Part shown: in pieces, positions 25,463 to 34,631 of the stretch | Layout of the letters: each line of letters starts with the position of its first letter | Numbering within the stretch: position 1 is the stretch's first letter | Source of the DNA: Xanthomonas cucurbitae | GTDB lineage: Bacteria > Pseudomonadota > Gammaproteobacteria > Xanthomonadales > Xanthomonadaceae | Assembly (NCBI RefSeq): GCF_002939885.1 | Contig: NZ_MDED01000013.1 | Coordinates: 1-49,651, forward strand | Direction of reading: 5' to 3' | DNA: 49,651 nt | Notes under the pieces: generated by a model | The model's input: the letters and a program-made list of their open reading frames with translations, nothing else | Database searches by the model: none | Told to the model about the DNA's origin: nothing | Made by a program: the position numbers and the translations under genes

Positions 25463-27124
25463 ATGATTGAATCCAGCGCCATGACACCGGGGATCCGCCA
25501 ACTCTGTCGTTCCGCCCTGACCGCCAGCCTCAGCCTGGCGGTTTTTGCTGGTTGGGCTGGCGAAATCAAGACGGTCGGCGTGACCACTGGCGCCACCGGC
25601 ACGCGGGCCGAGATCCAGCTCGCCGGTAGCGGTGGTTTCAAGACTTTGTCGCTGGCCAACCCGAACCGCCTGGTGGTGGACTTTCCGGATTCGTCGGCGG
25701 CGCGTGGCCTCACACTGCCAACTGCCACTGGCCTGGTGACGTCGGTGCGCACGGGTCAGCCAGTGCCGGGGACGTTTCGCGTGGTGTTCGAACTGGCCAG
25801 CCCAGTGACCGCGTTGAAGCCGCAGATGCAGACCCTGGGCAGCGCTTCGACATTGGTGATCGAGTGGCCGGGCGATCCGATGCCGGCACCTGCAATGGCC
25901 GCCGCCGCGACCGGCACGGCGGGTGCGCTGCCGCCACCGCGCCCGCTCAACGCACAGACCGAAGCGGCGCGCGCCACGGCGGCGTTGGCTGCGTCCGCGC
26001 AGCGTGCGTCCTCGGCCGCTTTGCCAGCTCCCGCACCGACCACTGCTCCCACACCTGCTCCCGCTCCGGTCGCAGCGGCGGTTCCCGCATCGGCCATGCC
26101 GACCGTCACGCCAGCTGCCGTTCCCACCACGGTGGCGACCGGCGTGCCGACGCCGCGGCCGGGCACGGCGGCGGCGGCGTCTTCCGGTGTGGTCGGCACG
26201 GGCGGCGCGACGGCGGCGGCGATTCTCAATGGCGGGAGCGCACCCACCGCGACCGCTGGTGGCCTCGCTTCGGGCGCAGCCGTTGCCAGTACAGACGACG
26301 ATGCACCTCCGCGTCCGCTGCTGCCCAGCGAAGCGTCGCGGGTCAAGATGGCACCTGGCATGCGGCCGTTGATTGTCGCCATTGACCCCGGTCACGGTGG
26401 CCAGGATCCGGGTGCCACCGGGCCGACGGGCAAGCGCGAAAAAGACGTCACCCTGGCCGTCGGCCGTGAGCTGGCGCGCCAGATCAACGCCACGCCCGGC
26501 ATGAAGGCCTTTTTGACGCGCGATAGCGACGTGTTCATTCCCCTGCCGATGCGCGCGCAGAAGGCGCGTGCCGCCAAGGCCGACATCTTCATCTCGATCC
26601 ACGCCGACGCAGCGGAAAACCGCAGCGCGACCGGCTCGTCGGTGTATGTACTCTCCACCAAGGGTGCATCCTCGCAACGCGCGCGCTGGCTGGCCGACAA
26701 GGAAAATGCCGCCGATCTGGTCGGCGGCGTGCGCCTGCAGCAGACCGAAAGCACCCTGGCCAACGTGTTGCTGGATCTTGCACAGAGCGGCCACATGAAG
26801 GCCTCCGAAGACGCGGCCGGGCATGTGTTGGGTGGGCTGAAGCGCATCGGCAACAATCACAAACCGCAGCTGGAGCGCGCCAATTTCGCAGTGCTGCGCA
26901 CCTCGGACATGCCGGCGATGCTGGTGGAGACGGCCTTCATCTCCAACCCGGACGAAGAGCGCCGCCTGATCGATCCGGCCTACCAGCGCAAGATTGCCGC
27001 CGCAGTGCTGGATGGCATCGATACCTTCTTCACCCGCCAGCCGCCACCGGGCACCTTGTTCGCGGCACGCGCGCAGGCCGAGGCTGACACTGCTGCAGGC
27101 ACCGTGGCCGGCGGCAGCCGCTGA
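25463..27124 (+). CDS. amiC: N-acetylmuramoyl-L-alanine amidase with AMIN domain
   Basis: 553 residues. A signal peptide (to about residue 32) is followed by an AMIN domain (about 35-135: IKTVGVTTGATGTRAEIQL, LANPNRLVVDFPD) that targets the septum or peptidoglycan. Next is a long Ala/Pro/Thr-rich linker (about 145-300) and an Amidase_3 domain: zinc ligands His in DPGHGGQDPG, Glu in GKREKD, His in SIHADA, and the catalytic Glu in VETAFISN. It cleaves the stem peptide from MurNAc in daughter-cell separation. ATG 25463 is used; ATG 25481 is an equally plausible start. The assignment to AmiC rather than AmiB rests on domain layout only. Confidence 0.88.
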   Translation: MIESSAMTPGIRQLCRSALTASLSLAVFAGWAGEIKTVGVTTGATGTRAEIQLAGSGGFKTLSLANPNRLVVDFPDSSAARGLTLPTATGLVTSVRTGQPVPGTFRVVFELASPVTALKPQMQTLGSASTLVIEWPGDPMPAPAMAAAATGTAGALPPPRPLNAQTEAARATAALAASAQRASSAALPAPAPTTAPTPAPAPVAAAVPASAMPTVTPAAVPTTVATGVPTPRPGTAAAASSGVVGTGGATAAAILNGGSAPTATAGGLASGAAVASTDDDAPPRPLLPSEASRVKMAPGMRPLIVAIDPGHGGQDPGATGPTGKREKDVTLAVGRELARQINATPGMKAFLTRDSDVFIPLPMRAQKARAAKADIFISIHADAAENRSATGSSVYVLSTKGASSQRARWLADKENAADLVGGVRLQQTESTLANVLLDLAQSGHMKASEDAAGHVLGGLKRIGNNHKPQLERANFAVLRTSDMPAMLVETAFISNPDEERRLIDPAYQRKIAAAVLDGIDTFFTRQPPPGTLFAARAQAEADTAAGTVAGGSR

Positions 27125-27262
27125 CACGCTCGGCTATCATTCGGCACTGATTCCCGAGATGCCGGCGCCTGTGCGCCGCCGGGTTGCCGTGCCGAGGTCT
27201 GTCTTGTTCGTGCTACCCCCGAAGTTCCGCATGCCGCGCGTCCCATGCCGGAGTGCGCGCTG

Positions 27263-29140
27263 ATGGCGATCCGTCAGCTGCCGGAGATCCTCATCAACCA
27301 GATCGCTGCCGGCGAGGTCGTCGAGCGGCCTGCCTCAGTGGTCAAGGAGCTGGTCGAGAACGCACTCGATGCCGGCGCCACCCGCGTGGACATCGATCTG
27401 GAAGAAGGCGGCGTGCGCCTGATCCGTATCCGCGACAACGGCGGCGGCATCACGCCGGACGAGCTTCCGCTGGCGGTGTCGCGGCATGCCACCAGCAAGA
27501 TCGCCTCGCTGGACGATCTGGAAACCGTCGCCACGCTGGGTTTCCGCGGCGAAGCGTTGCCGTCGATCGCCTCGGTCAGCCGCTTTACCCTGGTCTCGCG
27601 CCGCCACGATGCCGAACATGGCTCGGCGCTGCAGATCGAGGGCGGGCGCCTGGGCGAGGTGACGCCGCAGGCGCACGCGCCAGGCACCACGGTGGAAGTG
27701 CGCGAGCTGTTCTTCAACGTGCCGGCGCGGCGCAAGTTCCTGCGTGCCGAACGCACCGAGCTTGGGCATATCGAAGAGTGGCTGCGTTCGCTGGCGCTGG
27801 CGCGGCCGGACGTGGAATTGCGCGTCTCGCACAACGGCAAGCCTTCGCGCCGTTACAAGCCGGGCGATCTGTATTCGGATGCGCGGCTGGGCGAAACGCT
27901 GGGCGAGGATTTCGCGCGCCAGGCGCTGCGGGTGGATCACAGCGGCGCCGGGCTGCGCCTGCACGGCTGGGTGGCGCAGCCGCATTACTCGCGTGCCAGT
28001 ACCGACCAGCAATATCTCTACGTCAACGGTCGCTCGGTGCGCGACCGCAGCGTGGCGCATGCGGTCAAGATGGCCTATGGCGATGTGCTGTTCCATGGGC
28101 GCCAGCCGGCCTACGTGTTGTTCCTGGAACTGGACCCGGCGCGGGTGGACGTCAACGTGCATCCGGCCAAGCACGAGGTGCGCTTCCGCGAGGCGCGGCT
28201 GATCCACGATTTCGTCTACCGCACCTTGCAGGACGCGCTGGCGCAGACGCGCGCCGGCACCACGCCCGGCAGCATCGGCAGCGATGCGGCGGGTGACGCC
28301 CTGGTTGCGCCGGCTGCGCCGGGCAACGTCGGCGGTGGCGGTGGCGCCAGTTATGGCTCTGCTGCGGGCAGTGGTGGTGGCTCGGCGGGCTATGCCAACT
28401 GGCGGCCATCGCAAGCGCCATTGGGCCTGCGCGTGGACGAGGCCCGCGCGGCCTACAGCGCGCTGTATGCGCCGCCCGGCAGCGCCGCGCAGCCGTCGGG
28501 CGATGTGCCGGTGGTCTCCGGCACCGGCCTGCCGCCCACCGCCGCAGACAGTGGCGTGCCGCCGCTCGGCTATGCCGTGGCGCAACTGCACGGCATCTAC
28601 ATCCTGGCCGAGAATGCCGAAGGCCTGATCGTGGTGGACATGCATGCCGCGCACGAACGTATCGGCTACGAACGCCTGAAGAACGCCCACGACAGCATCG
28701 GCCTGCGGGCGCAGCCGCTGCTGGTGCCGATGACGCTGGCCGTGGGCGAGCGCGAGGCCGATACCGCCGAGCGCGAAGCCGACACCCTGGCCAGCCTGGG
28801 CTTCGACATCACCCGTGCCGGCCCGCAATCGCTGCATGTGCGCAGCATTCCCGCGCTGCTGGCCAACGCCGAGCCCGAAGCCTTGCTGCGCGATGTGCTG
28901 GGCGACCTGCGTGAGCATGGCCAGAGCCGCCGCATCGCCAGCGCGCGCGACGAGCTGCTCTCGACCATGGCCTGCCACGGCGCGGTGCGCGCCAATCGCC
29001 GCCTCACCGTGCCGGAAATGAATGCCTTGCTGCGCGACATGGAAGTCACCGAACGCTCGGGCCAGTGCAACCATGGCCGTCCGACCTGGGCGCGGTTTAC
29101 GCTGGGCGAAATCGATCGTTGGTTCCTGAGGGGGCGGTAA
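27263..29140 (+). CDS. mutL: DNA mismatch repair protein MutL
   Basis: 625 residues. The GHKL ATPase motifs are clear: [34 protein letters not shown] Gly/Ser/Pro-rich linker (about 345-430) precedes the dimerisation domain. That domain carries [12 protein letters not shown], matching the nicking-endonuclease motif D-x-H-A-x2-E-x4-E except Met for the usual Gln, plus ACHGAVRAN and QCNHGRPTW, which resemble the zinc-site motifs. It is therefore probably a MutH-independent endonuclease MutL. ATG 27263 has GGAG nine bases upstream; ATG 27245 is an alternative. Its stop overlaps the next start (TAATG). Confidence 0.93.
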   Translation: MAIRQLPEILINQIAAGEVVERPASVVKELVENALDAGATRVDIDLEEGGVRLIRIRDNGGGITPDELPLAVSRHATSKIASLDDLETVATLGFRGEALPSIASVSRFTLVSRRHDAEHGSALQIEGGRLGEVTPQAHAPGTTVEVRELFFNVPARRKFLRAERTELGHIEEWLRSLALARPDVELRVSHNGKPSRRYKPGDLYSDARLGETLGEDFARQALRVDHSGAGLRLHGWVAQPHYSRASTDQQYLYVNGRSVRDRSVAHAVKMAYGDVLFHGRQPAYVLFLELDPARVDVNVHPAKHEVRFREARLIHDFVYRTLQDALAQTRAGTTPGSIGSDAAGDALVAPAAPGNVGGGGGASYGSAAGSGGGSAGYANWRPSQAPLGLRVDEARAAYSALYAPPGSAAQPSGDVPVVSGTGLPPTAADSGVPPLGYAVAQLHGIYILAENAEGLIVVDMHAAHERIGYERLKNAHDSIGLRAQPLLVPMTLAVGEREADTAEREADTLASLGFDITRAGPQSLHVRSIPALLANAEPEALLRDVLGDLREHGQSRRIASARDELLSTMACHGAVRANRRLTVPEMNALLRDMEVTERSGQCNHGRPTWARFTLGEIDRWFLRGR

Positions 29141-30075
29141 TGGCAGGACACAGGGGAACAGGCTGCTTGGCAGTGGTGTTGGCGGTGGCAACGCTGGTCG
29201 GGTGTGGGCGCGATGCGCCGCCGGCGGCCGCGTCGGTCGTGCCGGACAAGGCCTCCCTGGCCGATAGCGCTGCCTGGCGCGAAAGCCGTCTGCAAGCGCT
29301 GCGTGCACCCGATGGCTGGACCAGCCTGGTCGGTCTGCACTGGCTGACGCTGAAGGCGCATTACATCGGCCGCAGTGCCGACAGCGGCATCAAGCTGGCG
29401 GTCGGGCCGCCGAAGATGGGCATGGTGTCCACCGAAGGCACGACGGTGTGGTTTGTTCCCGAGCGTGGCGCCACGCTCAGTATCGATGGCAAGCCGCTGA
29501 CCGGCAGGATCCGCTTCCAGTCCGATCGCGATCCCCAGCCCACCTTGATCCGGTTCGACGACGGCAAGGGGGTGCTCAGCCTGATCCATCGCGGCGACCG
29601 CTATGCGCTGCGGGTCAAGCACGCCGATGCGCCATCGCGCACCCATTTCGCCGGGCTGGACTACTGGCCGGTGGATCCGTCCTGGCGCATCAGCGCGCGT
29701 TACGTGCCCAATGCTGTCGGCAAGACCCTGCCGATCGTGGACATCGTCGGTATCACCAGCGCGCAGGCCAATGCCGGCGCAATCGAGTTCGAGCGCGACG
29801 GCAAGACCTATCGTCTGGAGACCATCGGCGAGCCTGGACGGCCGGGCCTGGTGGTGTTCGCCGATCGCACCAGCGGGCACGGCAGCTATCCGGCCGGGCG
29901 CTTCCTGGACCTGGATGTGCCCGACGCTTCAGGGCACGTGGTGGTGGATTTCAATCGTGCCTACAACCCGCCATGCGCGTTCACGCCGTTTGCCACCTGC
30001 CCATTGCCGCCGCCGGAAAACCGCATCGACCTGGCGGTCACGGCGGGCGAGAAGGCCTACAAGGTGCCGCACTGA
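29140..30075 (+). CDS. DUF1684 lipoprotein
   Basis: 311 residues with a lipobox (ATLVGC) after a short signal. The body has DUF1684 hallmarks: WRESRLQALRAPDGWTSLVGLHWL near the start and, at the end, GRFLDLDVPDASGHVVVDFNRAYNPPCAFTPFATCPLPPPEN. The biochemical role is unknown. The start is fixed by the 1-base overlap with the mutL stop and a strong GAGGGGG site. It is translationally coupled to mutL and is the penultimate gene of the plus-strand series. Confidence 0.85.
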   Translation: MAGHRGTGCLAVVLAVATLVGCGRDAPPAAASVVPDKASLADSAAWRESRLQALRAPDGWTSLVGLHWLTLKAHYIGRSADSGIKLAVGPPKMGMVSTEGTTVWFVPERGATLSIDGKPLTGRIRFQSDRDPQPTLIRFDDGKGVLSLIHRGDRYALRVKHADAPSRTHFAGLDYWPVDPSWRISARYVPNAVGKTLPIVDIVGITSAQANAGAIEFERDGKTYRLETIGEPGRPGLVVFADRTSGHGSYPAGRFLDLDVPDASGHVVVDFNRAYNPPCAFTPFATCPLPPPENRIDLAVTAGEKAYKVPH

Positions 30076-30108
30076 CGTGGCGAAGGGGGCGCGGTGACAG
30101 GAGTTTCG

Positions 30109-31071
30109 ATGACGCTGCGGGGGCGCGCGTGGTTCGTCGGCTGGTGTGGTCAAGCACTGCTGGTGCTGGCGCTATGGAGCGGGGTGGTGGCCCCGGGCCG
30201 GGCGCGCGGTACGGCCGATGCGCCTGCCGGTCCGCCGGTGCCATTGCTGTGGAAGGTCGACGGCAAGGGCGGCACGCTCTATTTGCTGGGCTCGTTCCAT
30301 GTGCTCAAGCCCAGCGATTACCCGCTGTCGCCGGACGTGATGCAGGCCTTCGCCAAGGCCGACCGCCTGCTGTTCGAGCTGCCGCCGGCCGATGCGCAAT
30401 CGCCGCAGCTGGCCGGGCGCATGCTGCAGGTGGCACGGCGCACGGACGGGCGCACCCTGCAGGACACGCTGGATGCCAGGACCTGGCAGGCACTCAGTGC
30501 CTATGCGCGCAAGCACGGCATGTCGATCGAGGCGCTGCAATCGCTCAAGCCGTGGTTCGTGGCGTTGTCGATCAGCCTGGCCGAGATGGCGCGCCAGGGC
30601 ATGGAACCGAACGCGGGTCTGGACCATTACCTGATGCAGCAGGCGCAGTCGCGCGGCAAGCCGGCCGACGGGTTGGAACGCGCCGAGGAACAGCTCACCC
30701 TGCTCGATGGCATGACGCCCGCCGAGCAGCAGCAACTGCTGGAAGAAGCACTGGACGAGGCACAGACCACCGACCAGCTGCGTCGGTTGCATGCGGCCTG
30801 GCGCAACGGCGACGTGCACGCGCTGACCACGCAGATGGCCGAGGACATGCGCAGGCAGTATCCGGCGCTGTATCAGGACATCAACGTCGAGCGCAATGCG
30901 CGTTGGGTGCCACGGCTGGAAAAGCAATTGGGCAAGGGCAGCGGAACCACGCTGGTCGTGGTCGGTGCCTTGCACCTGCTGGGCAATGATGGCGTGGTGG
31001 AGCGGCTGCGGGCGCGCGGCTACCACATCGAGCGGATCTGCTCGGCCTGCGCTGCGCAGGCCGGCCGTTGA
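30109..31071 (+). CDS. TraB/GumN family protein
   Basis: 320 residues. ATG 30109 has AGGAG five bases upstream; a GTG 15 bases earlier is less likely. A signal peptide (to about residue 34) precedes the TraB/GumN fold: GTLYLLGSFHVLKPSDYPL, LFELPPAD, LQSLKPWFVALSIS, GLDHYLMQQAQSRGKP, LERAEEQL and TTLVVVGALHLLG. The paired GxH and conserved Glu suggest a metal-dependent, Tiki-like hydrolase, but no substrate is known. It lies 33 bases after the DUF1684 gene and ends the transcript. Confidence 0.85.
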   Translation: MTLRGRAWFVGWCGQALLVLALWSGVVAPGRARGTADAPAGPPVPLLWKVDGKGGTLYLLGSFHVLKPSDYPLSPDVMQAFAKADRLLFELPPADAQSPQLAGRMLQVARRTDGRTLQDTLDARTWQALSAYARKHGMSIEALQSLKPWFVALSISLAEMARQGMEPNAGLDHYLMQQAQSRGKPADGLERAEEQLTLLDGMTPAEQQQLLEEALDEAQTTDQLRRLHAAWRNGDVHALTTQMAEDMRRQYPALYQDINVERNARWVPRLEKQLGKGSGTTLVVVGALHLLGNDGVVERLRARGYHIERICSACAAQAGR

Positions 31072-31114
31072 TGGTGTGCGCGTAGCGCCATCCGGCACCA
31101 CGCGCGATGTTCGA

Positions 31115-31690
31115 TCAGCCGCGGTTGCGGGCCTTGCCGGTGGTGCCGGTTTGGTTGCCCGAGGTGCCGTGCGTGCCGGTGCCCATCGGGCCACTGCCCA
31201 TGCTGCCGGCGCCCGGCGGGCTCGGCGGCGTGCCAGGGCCGCCCGGGCGACCGAAACCGGCGCCGAAGTTGCGCTGGAATTCCTGCCACAGCTCCAGGTT
31301 GCGCTCGGTCAGCTGGTTCATCATCGCCCATGGGGTCTGCCCGAGCAGGTTGCCCATCTGCTGGCGGAACTGCTGTTGCTGGTCCAGGAAGACCTGCATG
31401 CTGCGCTCCAGGTAGTTGCCCATGAAGCCCTGCAGCGAATCGCCGTAGAAGCGGATGATCTGGCTCAGTAACTGGGTGGACAGCATCGGCTCGCCGTCCT
31501 GTTCCTGGTCGGCAATGATCTGCAGCAACACGGCGCGGCTCAGATCTTCGCCGCTCTTGGCGTCGCGAACCTCGAACTCTTCGCCGTCGATGATGAGCTG
31601 GCGCACATCTTCAATGGTGATGTAACTGGAAATCTCGGTGTCGTAGAGACGGCGATTGGGATACTTCTTGATGATGCGAAGTCCGGCCAT
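31115..31690 (-). CDS. phaR: Polyhydroxyalkanoate synthesis regulator PhaR
   Basis: 191 residues. The N-terminal PHB/PHA accumulation DNA-binding domain (IIKKYPNRRLYDTEISSYIT) and the following RQLIIDGEEFEVRDAKSGED and LSQIIRFYGDSLQGFMGNYLE are characteristic. The C-terminus is Gly/Thr/Ser-rich and low in complexity. PhaR represses PHA genes and itself, and lets go when it binds PHA granules. The start MAGLRII at 31690 is chosen; a GTG five codons upstream is possible. The phbB gene lies 158 bases upstream on the same strand, with palindromic sites between. Confidence 0.93.
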   Translation of the reverse strand: MAGLRIIKKYPNRRLYDTEISSYITIEDVRQLIIDGEEFEVRDAKSGEDLSRAVLLQIIADQEQDGEPMLSTQLLSQIIRFYGDSLQGFMGNYLERSMQVFLDQQQQFRQQMGNLLGQTPWAMMNQLTERNLELWQEFQRNFGAGFGRPGGPGTPPSPPGAGSMGSGPMGTGTHGTSGNQTGTTGKARNRG

Positions 31691-31796
31691 GGAGCGTTCA
31701 CTCACACTGATAGTGCGCGCAGGATGGCGCAGCGCAGCAGCCGTTGCAACAGCCAACGGACCTTATTTGTCGACGCGGACACATAAAAAATGTTGC

Positions 31797-31846
31797 GCAG
31801 CATGGTTTTTGGCCCAAATCCATGCTGCATCGCAAAGTTGCAGCAA
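31797..31846. promoter_or_regulatory. Two nested palindromes between phbB and phaR, candidate PhaR operator
   Basis: GCAGCATGG (31797-31805) and CCATGCTGC (31820-31828) are a perfect 9-bp inverted repeat. TGCTGCA (31823-31829) and TGCAGCA (31839-31845) are a second one sharing its centre. Known PhaR sites are built from CTGC/GCAG elements. The first pair could also act as a weak terminator for phbB. Confidence 0.5.
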
Positions 31847-31848
31847 AT

Positions 31849-32589
31849 CTACCAGCCCATGTGGTGGCCGCCGTTGATGTCCAGGTTCGAACCCGTGATC
31901 CAAGCAGCCTCTTCCGCCACCAGGAACGCCACCGCATAGGCGATCTCTTCCGGTCGGCCAAGCCGGCCCGTGGGGATGTCGGTCACGATCTTGGCGCGCA
32001 CTTCTTCCGGCACCGCCATGACCATGTCGGTGGCCACGTAGCCAGGCGAAACGGTATTGACGGTGACTCCGAAGGCGGCGTTCTCGCGCGCCAGCGAGAT
32101 GGTGAAGCCATGCATGCCGGCCTTGGCCGCAGCGTAATTGGCCTGGCCGTACTGGCCCTTGAGCCCGTTGATGGAACTGATCTGGATCACCCGTCCCCAA
32201 CCGCGCTTGCGCATGCCCTCGATCACCGGGCGGGTGACGTTGAACACCGAATTGAGATTGGTGTTGATGACCTCGTGCCACTGTTCGGCGGTCATGCGGT
32301 GGAAGGTGGTGTCGCGGGTGATGCCGGCGTTGTTGACCAGGACCTCGATCGGCCCCAGCGCCGCTTCGACCGCTTCCACCAAGGCGCACGCATGCTCGGA
32401 CGAGGCCACGTCGCCACCGAACAAGGCGACCTCGTAGCCCTGCGCCTGCATGCGTTGTTGCCAATCGCGCGCCTTCTCCTCGTTGCGGAAGTTGCTGGCG
32501 ACCCGATGGCCCTGATCGGCCAGGCGCTTGCAGATGGCGGTACCGATACCGCCGGTGCCGCCGGTGACCAATGCGACGCGAGATGTCAT
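31849..32589 (-). CDS. phbB: Acetoacetyl-CoA reductase (NADPH)
   Basis: 246 residues, an SDR-family enzyme making (R)-3-hydroxybutyryl-CoA for polyhydroxybutyrate. It shows the cofactor loop VTGGTGGIGTAICKRL, NNAGITRD, catalytic Ser in ISSINGLKGQYGQ, and Tyr/Lys in YAAAKAG; the PhbB-specific SPGYVATDMV and GSNLDINGGHHM are present. GGAG lies five bases before ATG 32589. It is followed by phaR on the same strand; no PHA synthase is in the window. Confidence 0.93.
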   Translation of the reverse strand: MTSRVALVTGGTGGIGTAICKRLADQGHRVASNFRNEEKARDWQQRMQAQGYEVALFGGDVASSEHACALVEAVEAALGPIEVLVNNAGITRDTTFHRMTAEQWHEVINTNLNSVFNVTRPVIEGMRKRGWGRVIQISSINGLKGQYGQANYAAAKAGMHGFTISLARENAAFGVTVNTVSPGYVATDMVMAVPEEVRAKIVTDIPTGRLGRPEEIAYAVAFLVAEEAAWITGSNLDINGGHHMGW

Positions 32590-32676
32590 GACGACTCCAA
32601 TAAGCAGGTAGAGGCAGGGGGCGATCAGGGCCGTGGCGCAGGCGCCGCGGCCGGATGCCGGTGCTGGGCCGCAATT

Positions 32677-33576
32677 CTAGTCACGCAGCGGGGGCGACGC
32701 GCGCATGGACAGGTCAAGCGTGGGCGTTGCCGGCAGCAACTCCGGCGAGAAATGCTGCACCGCCTGCTGCAGCAGTGTGTCCACGCCCCCATGCGGCGGC
32801 AGGACGGCAGGCGGCTGGCCCAGCGCCTGCCAGGCGGCGCGCAGGGCGGGCAGCGGGTCGCCATCGTCCAGCGCGGGGGCGGCATGCGATTTGGACAGTT
32901 TGCGGCCCTCGGCATCCAGGATCAGCGGCAGGTGCAGATAACGCGGAGTCGGCAGGCCAAGGGCGCGCTGCAGCACCAGCTGGCGCGGGGTGGAATCGAG
33001 CAGGTCGGCACCGCGCACCACATCGGTGATCGCCTGCGCCGCATCGTCTACGACGACGGCAAGCTGGTAGGCCCAGTAGCCGTCGGCGCGCCGCAGCACC
33101 ACATCGCCCACCTCGGCATGCACGTCCTGCAGCACATGCCCCTGCAACCCGTCGTCGAAGCCGACCGGCGGCTGCGGCGGTACCCGCAGGCGGACCGCGC
33201 GGCGTGCGCCCAGTGGCGCGACACAGGCATGGTGGATCCCGCCCATGCGCGCCAGGTCGGCGCGGCTGCAGCTGCACTCGAACGCCTGCCCGGTCTCCAG
33301 CAGCGTGGTGAGCGCGGCGGTGTAGTGCGCATCGCGATCGGATTGCCGGAGGATCGGCAGGTCTGAGACCAGGCCAAAAGCAGCCAGGGTGCGCAGTTGG
33401 CGCTCGGACGCGCCCGCTTCGGCACGCGGCGGGTCGATGTCCTCGAGCCGCACGCACCATTGCCCGCCGGCATGCCGAGCGAGCAGCCAGCTGCCGAAGG
33501 CGGCCAGCAGCGAGCCGAAGTGCAGCGGGCCGGTCGGGGAGGGCGCAAAGCGGCCGCGATAGGGAAGTGAGGGCAT
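32677..33576 (-). CDS. gluQ: Glutamyl-Q tRNA(Asp) synthetase
   Basis: 299 residues, a shortened GluRS lacking the anticodon-binding domain. It charges the queuosine of tRNA-Asp with glutamate. The HIGH-like motif is GRFAPSPTGPLHFGS and the KMSKS-like motif is GRKLSKSHAAP. Zinc cysteines lie in FECSCSRADL and HHAC. Its pathway links functionally to queG elsewhere in the window. Adjacent to phbB on the same strand but with an 87-base gap, and divergent from htpX. Confidence 0.92.
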   Translation of the reverse strand: MPSLPYRGRFAPSPTGPLHFGSLLAAFGSWLLARHAGGQWCVRLEDIDPPRAEAGASERQLRTLAAFGLVSDLPILRQSDRDAHYTAALTTLLETGQAFECSCSRADLARMGGIHHACVAPLGARRAVRLRVPPQPPVGFDDGLQGHVLQDVHAEVGDVVLRRADGYWAYQLAVVVDDAAQAITDVVRGADLLDSTPRQLVLQRALGLPTPRYLHLPLILDAEGRKLSKSHAAPALDDGDPLPALRAAWQALGQPPAVLPPHGGVDTLLQQAVQHFSPELLPATPTLDLSMRASPPLRD

Positions 33577-33673
33577 GGGCGGCTGAATCGTCGGTCAGAT
33601 GCGCGCTTGATTTCAAGCAGTCATGTCCGCAAATCCACAGCAGTCCATCACGTCCGAGTGGAGCCCGCGCGCC

Positions 33674-34552
33674 ATGTTCAACCGCATCTTCCTGTTCCTG
33701 CTGACCAACCTGGCGGTGCTGATGCTCGCCAGCGTCGTCATGTCGGTGTTGGGCGTCAATCCCGCGCAGATGAGTGGCCTGCTGGTGATGGGCGCCATCT
33801 TCGGCTTCGGTGGGTCCTTCATCTCGCTGTTGCTGTCCAAGTTCATGGCCAAGCGCAGTACCGGCGCGCAGGTGATCGCCGAACCGCGTACGCCGACCGA
33901 GCGTTGGCTGGTCGAGACGGTGCAGCGTCAGGCCCGGGCCGCCGGCATCGGCATGCCGGAAGTGGCGATCTACGAAGGCCCGGAGATCAACGCCTTCGCC
34001 ACCGGCGCCAACCGCAACAACGCACTGGTGGCGGTCTCCACCGGCCTGTTGCAACACATGAGCCAGGACGAGGCCGAGGCGGTGCTCGGCCACGAGATCG
34101 CCCACGTCGCCAACGGCGACATGGTGACCATGGCGTTGTTGCAGGGGGTGCTCAATACCTTCGTGATCGTGCTGGCGCGCGTGGTCGGCGGGGTCATCGA
34201 CAGCACGCTGTCGGGCAACCGCGAGGGTGGCCGGGGGTTTGCCTACTACATCATCGTGTTCGCGCTGGAGATGGTGCTGGGGATGTTCGCCACCATGATC
34301 GCGATGTGGTTCTCGCGTCGCCGCGAATTCCGCGCCGACGCCGGCGGCGCGCAGTTGGCCGGCCGCGGCAAGATGATCGCCGCGCTGGAACGTCTATCGC
34401 TGAATCATGGGCAGAGCAGCTTGCCCGCGCAGGTACAGGCCTTCGGCATTTCCGGCGGCGTGGGTGCCGGTCTGCGCCGGCTGTTCCTGAGCCATCCACC
34501 GCTGACCGAGCGTATCGCCGCATTGCGTTCCGCCACCGCCACTGCGGCGTGA
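33674..34552 (+). CDS. htpX: Membrane protease HtpX
   Basis: 292 residues, standard length. Two N-terminal membrane helices ([39 protein letters not shown]) precede the M48 zinc site HEIAH (140-144) and the third-ligand glutamate in [12 protein letters not shown]; two further hydrophobic stretches follow. It degrades misfolded membrane proteins together with FtsH. ATG 33674 matches the family N-terminus [10 protein letters not shown] and has GGAG about ten bases upstream; an in-frame ATG at 33623 would add 17 unconserved residues. Confidence 0.93.
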   Translation: MFNRIFLFLLTNLAVLMLASVVMSVLGVNPAQMSGLLVMGAIFGFGGSFISLLLSKFMAKRSTGAQVIAEPRTPTERWLVETVQRQARAAGIGMPEVAIYEGPEINAFATGANRNNALVAVSTGLLQHMSQDEAEAVLGHEIAHVANGDMVTMALLQGVLNTFVIVLARVVGGVIDSTLSGNREGGRGFAYYIIVFALEMVLGMFATMIAMWFSRRREFRADAGGAQLAGRGKMIAALERLSLNHGQSSLPAQVQAFGISGGVGAGLRRLFLSHPPLTERIAALRSATATAA

Positions 34553-34631
34553 GCGGTCTGCGCCCGCCGCGCTAGCGTCGCTGCCACCCGCACGGGCTGT
34601 GCGCCTGTGCGGGCTTGCCCGGCCGGACGCC

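Noticed and set aside
27335..29308. 657-codon minus-strand frame opposite mutL
   Set aside because: Antisense shadow; mutL motifs on the plus strand are complete.
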